Origin: Leishmania infantum JPCM5 | Taxonomy: Eukaryota > Euglenozoa > Kinetoplastea > Trypanosomatida > Trypanosomatidae | Direction of reading: 5' to 3' | Length of the DNA: 64,000 nucleotides | Assembly: GCF_000002875.2 (NCBI RefSeq) | Contig: NC_009398.2 | Span: 315,001 to 379,000 of the forward strand | In this document: positions 48,061-58,603 of the stretch, in pieces | How positions within the stretch are numbered: the stretch's first letter is position 1 | Layout of the letters: each line of letters opens with the position of its first letter | Position numbers and translations under genes: made by a program | Notes under the pieces: generated by a model | The model's database searches: none | What the model saw: the letters and a program-made list of their open reading frames with translations, nothing else | Told to the model about the DNA's origin: nothing

Positions 48061-48779
48061 ACAAAAAATGGGCAGCACTTTGATGGACGACAACTGCACG
48101 CACGTGCACACGCCGGCGTGGTGCTGGCGTAAAGGTGATGGGGGAGAGGGAGGATTACGGTAAATATGGCCTTCCACTTCGTGTATAGAGAAGCGAGAGA
48201 GAACTGAGCTACGCGCGCAGAGAGAAATCGGCTCCAGCAGCAGCAACGCTGCATGGTCTCTCTTGAATGCAGTTGGACGTGGAGAGGCGCACCACGCCGC
48301 GTTCGCGACAGTGCGCATGTGTATGCGTGAGCTGCCGCTTTTTAGACACCTTCGTGCACATCTCTCACCACCACCATCACCGACATCCACCGCCAATCTG
48401 CTCTCCACTTTTTTCTTATTGGCATTGTCGACCCGAGCACGCGTACTTTCAGTTCCCCTCCACCCGCGTGAGGGGCGCACGAGGGCTTGCGTGTTGATCT
48501 GTGCACATGTACGTGTATGCGCAAGGTCTGTCGCACAAGCTAGAGGCAACGGTGTGCGTGTGCGTGTGCGTGGGTGGGGGGGGCAAGGGAAGAGAGAGAG
48601 GGACCATGCGTGCGACTTGGACAGCAACCTACAGGCACAGCACTTCATCCTCTCCCCCTCTCGGCCTCACCCACACCAGCGCTTCTTCCTGCCAACAGAC
48701 GCGCCTCGCGGCACCGGGAGAGAGGAGGGGGGGGATGGCGGACGCTTCCGGGGACCCGCTGGTGCGGGCGCGCACTTCC
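48061..48779. other. Intergenic spacer between DMAP1-like and broken gene
   Basis: No separate gene is supported. A minus-strand open frame from 48648 to 47353 covers the spacer and the first part of the broken gene, but it is in a different frame from the coding-like sequence and has no motif. Confidence 0.5.
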
Positions 48780-51700
48780 TTAGGGTACGCGCGGCACCGC
48801 CTGCGCCTCCTCCTCGCACTCTTCGCTGACCTTCTTCAGTCCTTCCCGAACGTGCTCCAGCCGCGTTGCGAAGCGTTGCAGCAGCTTGTTCTGCGTGTAG
48901 GCGACACGAATAGCGTCGACGAGCGACTGCGCAATCGGGTTCACCTCCATCAACGCTGATGTGTCCTCATACAGGTACCGCTCCAGCTCCTGCTCCACCT
49001 CACGGTGCAGCCGCGGCACAGCAGATGGCAGGGAGAGAAGGACAGCCTCATCGGTGTGGCTAACGACGCGGTTGCAGACGCCCGCCGTGCTCACCTTTCG
49101 CAGCTGCTGATACTCCCCCTCTGTTAGAATGGGGGCAAGCAGAGCTGAATCCAGGGACTGTGTCGCCGCCGTGTCGCCGGTCACGGGTGCCTGCTCTTGC
49201 TGTGGCGCGGATGACGACGATGGAAAGGCGGGTGTCGGCCAAATCTCTGCACCGGTTTTCCCTCGTACCTGCGCATCGACGGTGCACACCTCCTCTTCCT
49301 TAATGGGGTCGGTGAGGGTGTGCGGCAGTGCGGGGGGTGCGGGGAGCAGCCAACCCGCCTGCACCACGCCGCGCAGCCGAGCACAGCGGAAAGGTAGCAC
49401 GTCCGTGATGTAAGCCTGCAGCGCTGCGTACGTGGCATCCACTGAAAGCTGTGATGCTTGACTATGAGATGTCCCAGTGCCAACGGAACGGCGCAGCCGC
49501 GATGACGGCAGTTTTCGAGGAGAGGGCTGCGTGGAATGTTGCTGTCGCTGCTCTTCTGTGAATCCCATCTTCACGCCCCCATCACCCTCCTCACCTGCGA
49601 CGCTGTCCTCGAGGCCTTGCTCGTCGTCGCTGAACGCGCCACCGGTTTCAGACAGCGCGGAAGCTTCGCTGTCGGCAACCTCGTCGTCGCCGTCGTTGAG
49701 CTGCGCTAGGGCGTCTGCTGCAGCACCATCTGGGGCGCTCTTGGCCACCGCTACGCGGCCTTTGCGCTTGCCGGTCGTAGCGGCTCGCTCTGCGGTCGCA
49801 CTACGTGGGCGCTTCTGCGATCGCGCCACTGCCGCAGCGGACCGGGGCGGGCGCCGCGAAGGCGAGGCCGCGTCAGCAGCTGCTGTTGGCGCGGCGGGGC
49901 TCATCGAGCCCAGCACTTCCGCCTCCGCTTTGCGTACCGCGACCTCGGCTGCCCGCCACGCGGCCGGGTCCACCCTCGGTAGCGGCTGCAGCTGCACCGT
50001 GAAGGTGCTCCGAGGAGGGCGGCCCAGCCGGCGTGAAGAGGGAGAGCTTGTACCAAGGTGCGCGTCCGCCTCCGTGAGGCTAGCGCGGTCAGTCGAGTCC
50101 CCTGCCACCACCTCCTCCCACACCGGTGCCTCAGGCACGTCGGCTTCATCACCGCGGTTGTAAAAAGCAAACACAGCGCGCTGCAGTGCCACCGCGGCAC
50201 CCGCTACCAAGGCGAGGTATCGGTTGGCCGCCTGCTGATACGGCACATTTGCCTGCTGCTCTTGCCGTAGCAGTCGTGCGAGGCAGGCGCGTCGGCGCAC
50301 CTCAGCGTCGTGCGCGAACCAGGCGTTTGGCGTCGCCAGCGCTGTCAGCCGCTCCTGAGCAGTGGCTGTGGACCCTGCTGGCGGTGGTGAAGGAGGGGCA
50401 TCCAATGTAAGTGACCCCGAATCACCACATGCGGTAGCGGCAATAGTGGCGGAAGAGCCGTGCGACGATGGCGGGATCGGCGGTGGTGACAGTTGTGATG
50501 GCAGCAGCGACACCGAGTGCCCGCCGTCCCGGCCTTTCGCAGTGCTCAGCGCCTGCTGCGATGATGCAGGAGCCGCACGGACGTCATCTGCGGGTGCTGC
50601 GGTTGGAGTGCTCTGGAGAAGAGCATAGCGGTCAAAGGAGGCCACAAAAGGATGCACATGATGTGAAGGCGCCGTCGTCGAAGCACCTCCAGCGACAGAG
50701 CTGCTGCCCTCGTCAACCGTGGCCTCTGTCCCTTTCCTTCCACCCCTGCGAGTGGCGCACGTTGTAGGCGGCAGTGCAGGGGACGACTCGCTCAGCAGGT
50801 GAGGCTGCTGCGACTGCACAGCGTCCAGCAGCTGCTGTCGCCGCTGTTGCAGAACTCCGGCGGTGACGCGGTGGTACTCTGCGCACACCTCCTCCACGGA
50901 CGGCACCCACCGCTCGCCTTTGCCTCCACTTTCCCCATTACCACCCTCTGGCCACCGCCAACGATCCACAGTCACGACGGGATTGCCGAACCGTGCCCAC
51001 AGCTGCACCAGGTAGCAGGACGAAGCGTACGTGAAGCGTGTCGATGGCGGCGGTGGTGGAACGATCGCATCGTACTCGCTCTCTGTGAAGGTGAAGAACG
51101 CCAGCGGCGGCGGCTTCGCCGCCGTCATCGCGCCTGATGCCGCAAATAGTGAGGAGCAGCCACAACCGTGGACGGCGCTCTCCTCGCGCGTGTCCTCGAC
51201 TTCCGTGCACACAAGGACGTTGGAGGAGGCAGCGGACGCAAAGGCTGGCAAGGACGCAGTGGAGCGCGTGCTGTCGAAGCACATGCGCAACCCACTGGCG
51301 TACAAGCAATCTGTGTTAGATCGCACCAGGCCAGTCGGCAGCGGTGCGGCCTGCACGCTAGCAGGTTGCATGACCGGCTCCGCCCATACGGCATGGGCCA
51401 GAGCGTTGACCTGGGCCACGTGGTCTGCGCGCTCCCAACGCTGCCCGATGCTCCAGTTCGAAGGTGGGTACGGCGACGAGGTTGAAGGCACTGCGCTTCG
51501 ATGCGTTACTTCTATGAGTCGCCAGGAGCGACGGACGTGCGGCGCCGAGATGGCTCCACTGCCACCGACGCTGCTGCGACATGTACCCACCGCACCTCCA
51601 CGCGTCGCAGATGACGACGATGACGCGCCCCAGCAGAGCACGGCGTCCTGCAGAGCCGTGGCGACCGCCGACGTTGACAATGCAGCATTCATGGAAGTCG

Positions 51701-52043
51701 GCGATGTCAAGGCCTTGGCCGGCAGCGCTCCCTGCCCGAACATGTCCGGCAGGCGCGAGAGGGCCACAGCACCGGCCCTGCAGTCGGTGGCCGATACACC
51801 CTCAGAAGACAAATACAGCTGCGGCAATGCAACGCCGTCGCGTAGCGCAAAACGGCGCTGGTCCTCGAGGAGCGACTGCACCTGAGTCCTGCTTGCGCGG
51901 CGCCGGCCCGGGAAAGGGCCTGCAGCAGCATCCGTGGCGACAGCCTTGGGGCGGCCAGCTCGGAGACGCTCAGACGACTGTGCGTCCCCTTTAAACTCCG
52001 TCGCTAAGAGCGAGGCAGCCACATCGCTGCTGCCGCGCTCCAT
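48780..52043 (-). CDS. DMAP1/SWC4(EAF2)-like chromatin-complex subunit (1087 aa)
   Basis: Start ATG at 52041-52043, stop TAA. Family signs: FTFTESEYDAIV (~320), then FTYASSCYLVQLWARFGNP (~335-353). The latter corresponds to the divergent SANT domain of DMAP1/Swc4 (T-D-x-L-F-D-L-x-R-R-F-D-L). The R-x-V-E-D-L-K-x-R-Y-Y element appears as SVEEVCAEYHRV (~382-393). The F-D-x-x-x-E-x-x-R-K-E-Q-L-x-x-L segment appears as FAHDAEVRRRACLARLLRQE (~575-594). A C-terminal helix (~1010-1080) resembles the DMAP1 C-terminal domain. DMAP1/SWC4 is shared by SWR1 and NuA4/TIP60 complexes, which deposit H2A.Z and acetylate histones. The protein is more than twice the usual ~450 residues, with long Ser/Ala-rich linkers and basic segments (near 750-790). 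The match is by motif order and not by high identity. Confidence 0.65.
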   Translation of the reverse strand: MERGSSDVAASLLATEFKGDAQSSERLRAGRPKAVATDAAAGPFPGRRRASRTQVQSLLEDQRRFALRDGVALPQLYLSSEGVSATDCRAGAVALSRLPDMFGQGALPAKALTSPTSMNAALSTSAVATALQDAVLCWGASSSSSATRGGAVGTCRSSVGGSGAISAPHVRRSWRLIEVTHRSAVPSTSSPYPPSNWSIGQRWERADHVAQVNALAHAVWAEPVMQPASVQAAPLPTGLVRSNTDCLYASGLRMCFDSTRSTASLPAFASAASSNVLVCTEVEDTREESAVHGCGCSSLFAASGAMTAAKPPPLAFFTFTESEYDAIVPPPPPSTRFTYASSCYLVQLWARFGNPVVTVDRWRWPEGGNGESGGKGERWVPSVEEVCAEYHRVTAGVLQQRRQQLLDAVQSQQPHLLSESSPALPPTTCATRRGGRKGTEATVDEGSSSVAGGASTTAPSHHVHPFVASFDRYALLQSTPTAAPADDVRAAPASSQQALSTAKGRDGGHSVSLLPSQLSPPPIPPSSHGSSATIAATACGDSGSLTLDAPPSPPPAGSTATAQERLTALATPNAWFAHDAEVRRRACLARLLRQEQQANVPYQQAANRYLALVAGAAVALQRAVFAFYNRGDEADVPEAPVWEEVVAGDSTDRASLTEADAHLGTSSPSSRRLGRPPRSTFTVQLQPLPRVDPAAWRAAEVAVRKAEAEVLGSMSPAAPTAAADAASPSRRPPRSAAAVARSQKRPRSATAERAATTGKRKGRVAVAKSAPDGAAADALAQLNDGDDEVADSEASALSETGGAFSDDEQGLEDSVAGEEGDGGVKMGFTEEQRQQHSTQPSPRKLPSSRLRRSVGTGTSHSQASQLSVDATYAALQAYITDVLPFRCARLRGVVQAGWLLPAPPALPHTLTDPIKEEEVCTVDAQVRGKTGAEIWPTPAFPSSSSAPQQEQAPVTGDTAATQSLDSALLAPILTEGEYQQLRKVSTAGVCNRVVSHTDEAVLLSLPSAVPRLHREVEQELERYLYEDTSALMEVNPIAQSLVDAIRVAYTQNKLLQRFATRLEHVREGLKKVSEECEEEAQAVPRVP

Positions 52044-52088
52044 GACTCGGACCCTCTCGCACGGGAGACTGGCGCTGCCGCTGGTGGA

Positions 52089-52125
52089 CTCAAGAAGGAA
52101 GAGCGAGAGGGTGGGGGTGAGGTGT
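52089..52125 (-). promoter_or_regulatory. Predicted spliced-leader acceptor for the DMAP1-like gene
   Basis: A well-formed C/T tract on the minus strand (52094-52125) is followed by TTGAG with the AG at 52089-52090. This gives a 45-nt 5' UTR to the ATG at 52043. One of the clearest acceptors in the window. Confidence 0.55.
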
Positions 52126-53087
52126 GCGGGGCGGTCAGCGCTTTACCAGTAGCTTCGAGGGAATTCGCATGTATGTGCGTGTGCATGTGTTTGCGGGAAG
52201 GTGGAGGGCGGAGGGATATCCGCAGAGAAAGAAGTGGAGGTTGCGCACGGGGAAGAGAGAGACAGAGGCGGGAAAAGGAGGTGCCCACGACGTCGAGACC
52301 GATTCGCTTTTGCGGCCACAATACGCGTGTGCGTGGCGCTGGCCCCCTTTCCCCTCCTCCCCTCCCCTCCCCTCCCCCCACCACAGGGGTAAACATCGCA
52401 CAACCTTTGAGAGGCTGCGCATCACACCAGAGCACATTTTAAGCAATAGAGGACCACGCACAGATTTACGCCCCGTGACATGCACACGCCGATGCACGGC
52501 TGAATTGGCACAGCCTCGCCTGCCGATGCTGACGCCTCCCCCTTCTCTTTCCGCAGCTTCTGCTGCTGTCATGGGCGATCTTCTCAAAGGCCAGTTCACT
52601 GAATGCGCACGGGCTGTTCGGCAACTGAGACTACGCGCGCGCGGTTCTTGGTCTCCTGCCTGCAAGTCTTGCTGAAAAGCGCACATGACGTTTTTCTTCA
52701 ACCTTTTCGCTTTCCCCCTTCTTTATTTGCGGTCTCAGCCCCATTCCCCCTACCACCACGACCACCACACATGTTGGTGCCTTCCTCCGGCGGAATCTCA
52801 AGGACACGCACATACACAGACACGCACGCACAGCTCGTTCTCTGCCCCCTCCCCCCATCTTGACACGCAACGACGCCCTTACGACACATACGTACAACGC
52901 AGAACAGCGTCAGAACGGCACTACGCAACCCAAAAGAGGCGAGAGAGGCGCATACAATCGCAGAGCCGCGAGAGGGAAGGGGTACAGACACACACGCACA
53001 CCCTGCAGAGGCGCTCACAGTGCTTAAAGGGCCAAACCGCCCATGACGGCGGTGCTGTTGCACGCTCGGGTATCAACGGCACGCGCG
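52126..53087. other. Intergenic spacer between the 657-aa gene and the DMAP1-like gene
   Basis: No gene is supported; open frames are short and lack motifs. A C/T-rich plus-strand block lies at 52345-52382 and CA-type repeats at 52800-52830 and 52985-53000. Confidence 0.55.
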
Positions 53088-55061
53088 TCACTCCTCTCGC
53101 GCGCGCTTCGCCATACGCACAGTACTGCGATGCAACAGCTGCGCCTGCACCAACGCAGGCGTGCTCTCCTCGGTGCGAAGCCGATTGGGCAAAAGACGCC
53201 GCACAGGACGACGGCCGAGGCGCATCGCCTCCGTCACGGCGCCAGCGCTGCTCGGTGGGTGAGCCTTGCCAGACTCTGGGCTGACATCGAATACGGCTGC
53301 GGCTGCATGCAAGAGGGGGCCGATGTCCGCGTCATTGCCGTCGGCAAACAGATCCGAATCAGCGCAGTCCGCGAAGGTAATCCGCTGCGCGTCGTAGTAC
53401 GCCTTGAACCGCTCCACGAACACGTCTTCGGTGCTCTTTGCAGTGTCAGCACCGTCGCCGGCAGCGCCGCCGCCGGCTACCGCGCTGGCGACTGTGGTAC
53501 TCTCGTCGTTCTTTCTAGTGCTGCTGGAGTCGCCTGCCTGCGCCTTGACGTAGTCCTCTGCCTTGCTCGCCCGCTCCTTGTCATCAGTGATCCACAGGCC
53601 GCACGACTCCAGGAGATTACCCTTTCGCTCCAGACGCCGCTCGTTGGCGATGCCGCGACGGCGATTGCGCGTGTTTGTCTCGCTGTTGCGCTTCGTTATG
53701 TCGGCGAGTCGGTTCAGGTAGGCGCTGCGGGACTCCTCGCTGATGTATTGATAAAAGGACTCCTCGGCTTCACGGAGCTGTGACAGATGCTGGGACAGCG
53801 CCGTCAAGGATCCGGGCTGCAGGCTCGCCTGCGCTTGCGTCTCGGGCGGTGGTGTTTGCGACACGGACAGCTGCGAGGAGGACGCTGGCGCACCGTCGCC
53901 GAGGATTAATACCGAAGACGGCTCTTCGGCAGGGGCATGCTGATTCAAGGCGCGTGAGGCGGATGCGTGCTGCTGCTGCTGAGCACGCAGCACGCTTCGT
54001 GGCAGAAATGGTGATAGCGGTGTATTTGTCGTAGATGTGGCCGCGGATGGTGATGATGGCGCGACTGCAGAGAGGGTCGAGCGTTGCGTGTGTGTCACAG
54101 CAAAGACGTCGGCGCTTTCTGCGGCCATACTGAATACTGGCTCCTCCGACAGGTCCAGCTCGGCAGCCTGTGACGCGTTCAGATCCCGCGCCGCGGCACC
54201 AGCAAACGAGGACGTCCCGAGCGCATGCCTTTGCTGCTTGCGCTCTTCAACACGGTGGTGCTGAATGTAGGTGACGGCGCGCACAGGTGCCGTCGCTACA
54301 CCCAAGGTGCAGTACCGCTGCCGCAGCACCTTCGACTCTTCAATCTCATCCTCAGTCCACTGATGCTGCGCCAGGTGCTGCTTCTTGTATTGACGAAGTA
54401 ACTCCACCTGCCGAGGGGTCGGCACAAACGCGCGCGGGTTGAGCGCCGCCGCCGGCGGCGCCTGATTGACGCCCTCCACACCCTCCGGTTGCGGCAGAGG
54501 GTCTTGCGCGACCGGCTGGGTTGCCGACGCCACTTCCCCGGACTCAAGCAAAACCGGCGGCGCCGCGGGTGCCTCGCCGAGAACTCCATCCGCGTACACC
54601 TCTGTCGGTCGCTGGTTCGCGCTAGCCACGCAGAAGGCTAAAACCTCGTCCTCCGTTGGAACCGTGTTCGACAGCTGCGGCAGCGTCACTATCTCCTCCT
54701 TCACTGTGTCGTTAGGCGCCGCGGACGAGGACGACCGTGGCTGCACCGGCTCCACAGCGAAGCAGACCCAGAATATCTTTCCGCGCCACTCAATCGTCGG
54801 GGAGGTCACAACGGGAGCTGTGCTCGACTTGTGCGCTGCCATTACGTCCTCGAGCAGCAGCACGCGACGCAAGCGCGACCACGAGTACTGCTCCGGCGCA
54901 TGACGGTGATGGTAGCGCACAAAGAAGTTGAGAAACGGCTGATCGCCGATGCGCTTGCCGGCTTCGTTGATTTCAGCACGGAAGAACGCCTGATCCGCGT
55001 ACTTGTGCACCGACTTGGCGTTGAGAGTGATGGTCTGGACCTCTTCCTTGGTGAGCAACAT
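53088..55061 (-). CDS. Conserved-looking hypothetical protein, 657 aa
   Basis: First ATG at 55059-55061 (MLLTKEEVQTITLNAK), stop TGA; the open frame extends seven codons further but begins with TTG. I do not recognise a family. Ordered-looking blocks: residues 1-80, with F-F-R-A-E-I-N and a F-L-N-F-F-V-R-Y-H-H-R-H stretch; ~90-110 (IEWRGKIFWVCF); ~215-290, rich in K/Q/R, including WTEDEIEESKVLRQRY; ~430-520, highly charged helical with NRRRGIANERRLERKGN; and ~545-600. Linkers are Ser/Ala/Pro/Gln-rich. The C-terminus (RRPVRRLLPNR and KRAREE) is basic and could act as a nuclear localisation signal. No transmembrane segment or signal peptide is visible. A predicted SL acceptor AG lies one base before the ATG. 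Confidence 0.82.
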   Translation of the reverse strand: MLLTKEEVQTITLNAKSVHKYADQAFFRAEINEAGKRIGDQPFLNFFVRYHHRHAPEQYSWSRLRRVLLLEDVMAAHKSSTAPVVTSPTIEWRGKIFWVCFAVEPVQPRSSSSAAPNDTVKEEIVTLPQLSNTVPTEDEVLAFCVASANQRPTEVYADGVLGEAPAAPPVLLESGEVASATQPVAQDPLPQPEGVEGVNQAPPAAALNPRAFVPTPRQVELLRQYKKQHLAQHQWTEDEIEESKVLRQRYCTLGVATAPVRAVTYIQHHRVEERKQQRHALGTSSFAGAAARDLNASQAAELDLSEEPVFSMAAESADVFAVTHTQRSTLSAVAPSSPSAATSTTNTPLSPFLPRSVLRAQQQQHASASRALNQHAPAEEPSSVLILGDGAPASSSQLSVSQTPPPETQAQASLQPGSLTALSQHLSQLREAEESFYQYISEESRSAYLNRLADITKRNSETNTRNRRRGIANERRLERKGNLLESCGLWITDDKERASKAEDYVKAQAGDSSSTRKNDESTTVASAVAGGGAAGDGADTAKSTEDVFVERFKAYYDAQRITFADCADSDLFADGNDADIGPLLHAAAAVFDVSPESGKAHPPSSAGAVTEAMRLGRRPVRRLLPNRLRTEESTPALVQAQLLHRSTVRMAKRAREE

Positions 55062-55186
55062 CCTGAAGCACGGCAAACACAACCCCAGAAGGGGACGAAG
55101 AGGCAGCGGTAGCGAAGATAGCTTAATGACAGTTCGTGACGGGCGTGCCTAGAGCGCGGCGGTCGCGGGCAGTGATCGCGTTTCTC

Positions 55187-55232
55187 GGTGGTGGTGGTGG
55201 TGGTGGTGGTGGTGTGTGTGTGTGTGTGTGTG
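55187..55232. repeat. Compound (GGT)n(GT)n microsatellite
   Basis: About nine GGT units pass directly into about nine GT units on the plus strand, upstream of the 657-aa gene. On the transcribed strand this is ACC/AC-rich. Confidence 0.9.
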
Positions 55233-55956
55233 AAGGTGGCGTGTGATAAAAACTCAGTGGCTGTGGGAGGTGTGCCCGCTGCGAGGAACAGGCAAGAGCC
55301 AGGGTACAGAGGAAAGGGGAAGGGTCACCTCTGGTGCGGGTATCGAGGGTTGGGCGCGTGCGCGCTTATATTCTTGTCGTGGTTGCGCTCAATACGGGTA
55401 GTCAGGCGCGCCAGAAGAAGAGAACGCGTTGGAGACGCACGAGCGGGAGGAGAAGAGTTTGAACGTGGGCGCAACAGCAGTGTTGACGATACCTCTTCTC
55501 TCTCGTTGCGGTTTGTTTCGCTCCAAAAACGTGCCCATTCTGCCACCGCGAACAGGCCAGCGAATAGACGCAAGCACCACCACAGCGCACCTCACCTCCG
55601 CAGCACCACGGCTCCATCCTCGCCCTCTAGGACGCGGCGTCTGCAATGGAATCGGGCCGTGCATCTTGTGGGCCCTTCCTGTCTCCCCTTGCTCCGTCTT
55701 CGCATACGTGCTGCACAATCAGCGCTGCACACATCTGGGTAGGTAGCACGCATTCATCCAAGCGAGCCGCGTCCTCGCTCCACTGCCGCTGTGGCGGGCA
55801 CAGCCTTTGCATATCGATGTCACAATCAGGGCGCGGTGCAGCTTGAAGCTCGCTTTATGGAAGGAGTATAGTCGGGCGCCTGTCACCACGGGCGCTATCG
55901 GACCATATCCCTCCTCAGAGTGAGCAGTGTGCTTGACCGCGCAGTGGCCACTCGGC

Positions 55957-55978
55957 GCCGCGGTGACGTCACCGCGGC
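55957..55978. other. 22-bp perfect palindrome with TGACGTCA core
   Basis: Arms GCCGCGG and CCGCGGC flank the self-complementary octamer TGACGTCA, with no spacer and no mismatch over 22 bases. It sits in non-coding sequence between the PP2C gene and the 657-aa gene. Function unknown. Confidence 0.85.
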
Positions 55979-56229
55979 TCCGTCGTCGCTGTGGACGTCG
56001 GGTGGTCATCCTTCGCCCCATTGCGATGCCACGGCACACGGCGCAGGTTCGGCATGGAATCACGCTCAACATCACGACAACGAGGCAAAAGCAGAAAGAC
56101 AAGAGGTGGATGCGTGTACATATATATAGAGGGATGCACAGGAGTCTTCGCGAGCTCAAACAAACGCCATCATCACCGCAAGTCTCCTCGGCACAGCCCT
56201 ACCCCAGACTTGCCCGCTGACACCAAGAG

Positions 56230-56262
56230 CCCGCGCCGGCACCCGAGGTGCCGGCTGGCGGG
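56230..56262. other. Strong GC hairpin
   Basis: GCCGGCACC (56235-56243) pairs perfectly with GGTGCCGGC (56247-56255) around a 3-base loop. Five further pairs (56230-56234 with 56258-56262) follow after a 2-base bulge. This would be a stable stem in the PP2C 3' UTR or intergenic RNA. Confidence 0.75.
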
Positions 56263-58603
56263 TGCTCGGCTTCTCCAGAACGAGTGGGGGTTACTGGGCC
56301 CTCAGATGCCACGGTGAGGCTGCCGGCATCGTTGGGGAGAGCCGAAGATGCACGAAAGCGAAACAGCCATCAGTAAAAAGGAGCAAAGCCGGCATGCGGC
56401 GTTGGCCACCGCAGCACCCATCCTCTTCTCCTCCGGGAGCGTGAGGGGATGAGGGCGGCTGGGGTGGTCGGCAAGGACTAGCCGTGGCTGGCGCATCCGC
56501 GACGTGTGTGTGTATCTGTGACCCACCGAAGTCCTCCTTCGCTCCGAATGTGCCGCTACCGCTCTATCGGACGTCCTCTGCAAGGGTGCAGGATCAGGCA
56601 GCGCACGTGGGTGCCAGTTTGCGTGTCGCTCACCTGCACGGCGTCCGCTGTTCCTGCATGGGGCACCTCTCCTTTGTTTGTTTTTGTGTGGCTGATGTGA
56701 TTGCCGACGACACTTGCGCGTGCGGTGCATCTTCGACTTTGTGTTTTCTGTTTCGCTTTTTTTTTGGTTTTCGCGATGGCGCACAACCTTGTTTGTGTGT
56801 GAGTGAGTGAGCCCCCACACACCTCCTCCTCACCTCCTTCGCCGCCACCGCCGCGGACAGGCGCAAAATGAGGAAGCCCTCGCGTAACGGGTCCGCCACG
56901 CCGGGGAGGTGGAGGGAGGCGGGCAATAAGTGATGAAAAAAGAAGCAAGAAGCTACACACACCTACACGAACACACACACACACAACCAAAACGAAAAAA
57001 AGGAAGTGAAAACACGCTCAGCTCTACGCTTCTATAGATACATATGGGCAGACACCTCCCCCCCTCTGCACACGCATACGCCCACACACACAAACGTTGA
57101 CAGACCCGCAAAAAACAAAAACTAGAAAGAAACGAAACACCACACCGTGAAAGCAAAGGAATGGAGGGGAAAGGGGGTGGAGGGGGGCACACACACGCGC
57201 ACGCAAAAATAAATGGCGGCAACACACACACACACACAAGCGGAAAAAGGAGAGAAGAGTCATTAGGGAGAAGAAGGGTGGCCACGCGTTGAGTTGAAGA
57301 TGGCCGTGGGTGGGCGGGTGGGTGGAAGGAACCAGGAGCGTGAGTGGTGTTGGTGGTGGAGGTGGTAGTGGTGGCGCTGTGTGTGTGTGTGTGCAAGGAG
57401 AGGAGGAGCAGCAGGGCACTACTCATGCAAACCGAGAGCGCGAGAGAAGGGCAAGGTACATGGGCGGAAGCAAAATGAAGAAGCAACGCCGGACAGCGAA
57501 TAAAGAACATGGCACAGAAATAAAGGGAAGGAAGGGGACGTGCGGTGGGCACGAGCACAATACCAAAAAGACGTGTGAAAAGACAAGACGCAGCAAAGAA
57601 CGCAAACCGTGGCAAGGCAGAGGGAGAGGAAAAGAGAGGGGCAACGACCGTTGAAACAAAACAAAAAACAAGGACATTCATTGTGCCTCGTCCCATCCGC
57701 CGCCGCCGCCGGCTCCCTCTCCCGCTCTTCTACCTCATGAATGTTTTCTGCATGTGTCGCGAGTGGATGTAGGCCAGCGCTGGCACGCCCTTGTCGACGC
57801 GCTTGCGCACAAGCGCGCATTCACTTGCACGCCGAGAAAGCGAGAAGAAGGAGAGGGAGAACGAAACTCCATCTGTGACTCGGAGACGTCAGGGGGCCGA
57901 TGGGTGGGTGGGGAGCCGCCGAGCTGGGAGGAAGACGAAGACGGCCAGGCACCCCCAGCCTTGCCGCTGCGTTTTAGCGGATGAGTGTGGTGTGCCTATG
58001 TAGTGCTTCAGTCCGTTGTATGGAAGACTTGACGCACTGCCAACGCCTCCGCCCTCCGCCGCCCGTGCGCTCTATCCATGGGCACGCGACCGCCTACCTT
58101 GACATGCGCATCTCTGCTCACAAAAGTAGGCCGACCCATGTATACATAGAGGCGGACCGAAGGCAGAGCAGGGCAGCAAGGGCAGCGCGAGAAAGAACAC
58201 CGGCTGCCAGCAAAGAGCGTGTCTTCGACGTGCATGGCTCACCCACACGCACGGAGCCGCCACGTCTCCCTCTCCACTCAGCCACGACGACGCCCCCTCC
58301 CTCCTACATCCCGCCGTGTGGGCCCTGCTCGAGTAAGGATCCTCTGGATGCTCGACGTCGGCGATGGCGCAAAAAGAAAAAGCTCGCCTGCCGTTTTTAA
58401 ATGTGCGTCATACGAGGCAGTCGTTTACCGGCAGCGCGTGTGTCACAGAGAGAAAAACCACGCGAGGGAGAGTAAGGCAGCGGCGAATCGTCCGTGAGCG
58501 TTGATCGGAACATGACGCAGAAGAACTAGCGCGTGCAAAAACAGCGCTTCGACGAGCGCGTGTGGACGGGGCAGAGCGCGACACTCATAGGGCGCGGCTG
58601 CCG

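Larger units (their letters stand above)
55062..58603. other. 3.5-kb intergenic spacer with palindromic elements
   Basis: No gene is supported. The block 55600-56700 is compositionally different from the repeat-rich remainder. It contains a 22-bp perfect palindrome (55957-55978) and a strong hairpin (56230-56262). The rest holds GGT/GT repeats (55187-55232), CA runs (about 56955-56980 and 57220-57240), GT runs (57378-57393) and A-rich stretches. It carries the 3' UTR of the PP2C gene and the upstream region of the 657-aa gene. Confidence 0.5.

Noticed and set aside
47353..48648. 431-codon minus-strand open frame
   Set aside because: Overlaps the first part of the broken multi-module gene in a different frame; Ser/Cys/Arg-rich and motif-free, whereas the other frame shows a presequence and the module pattern.
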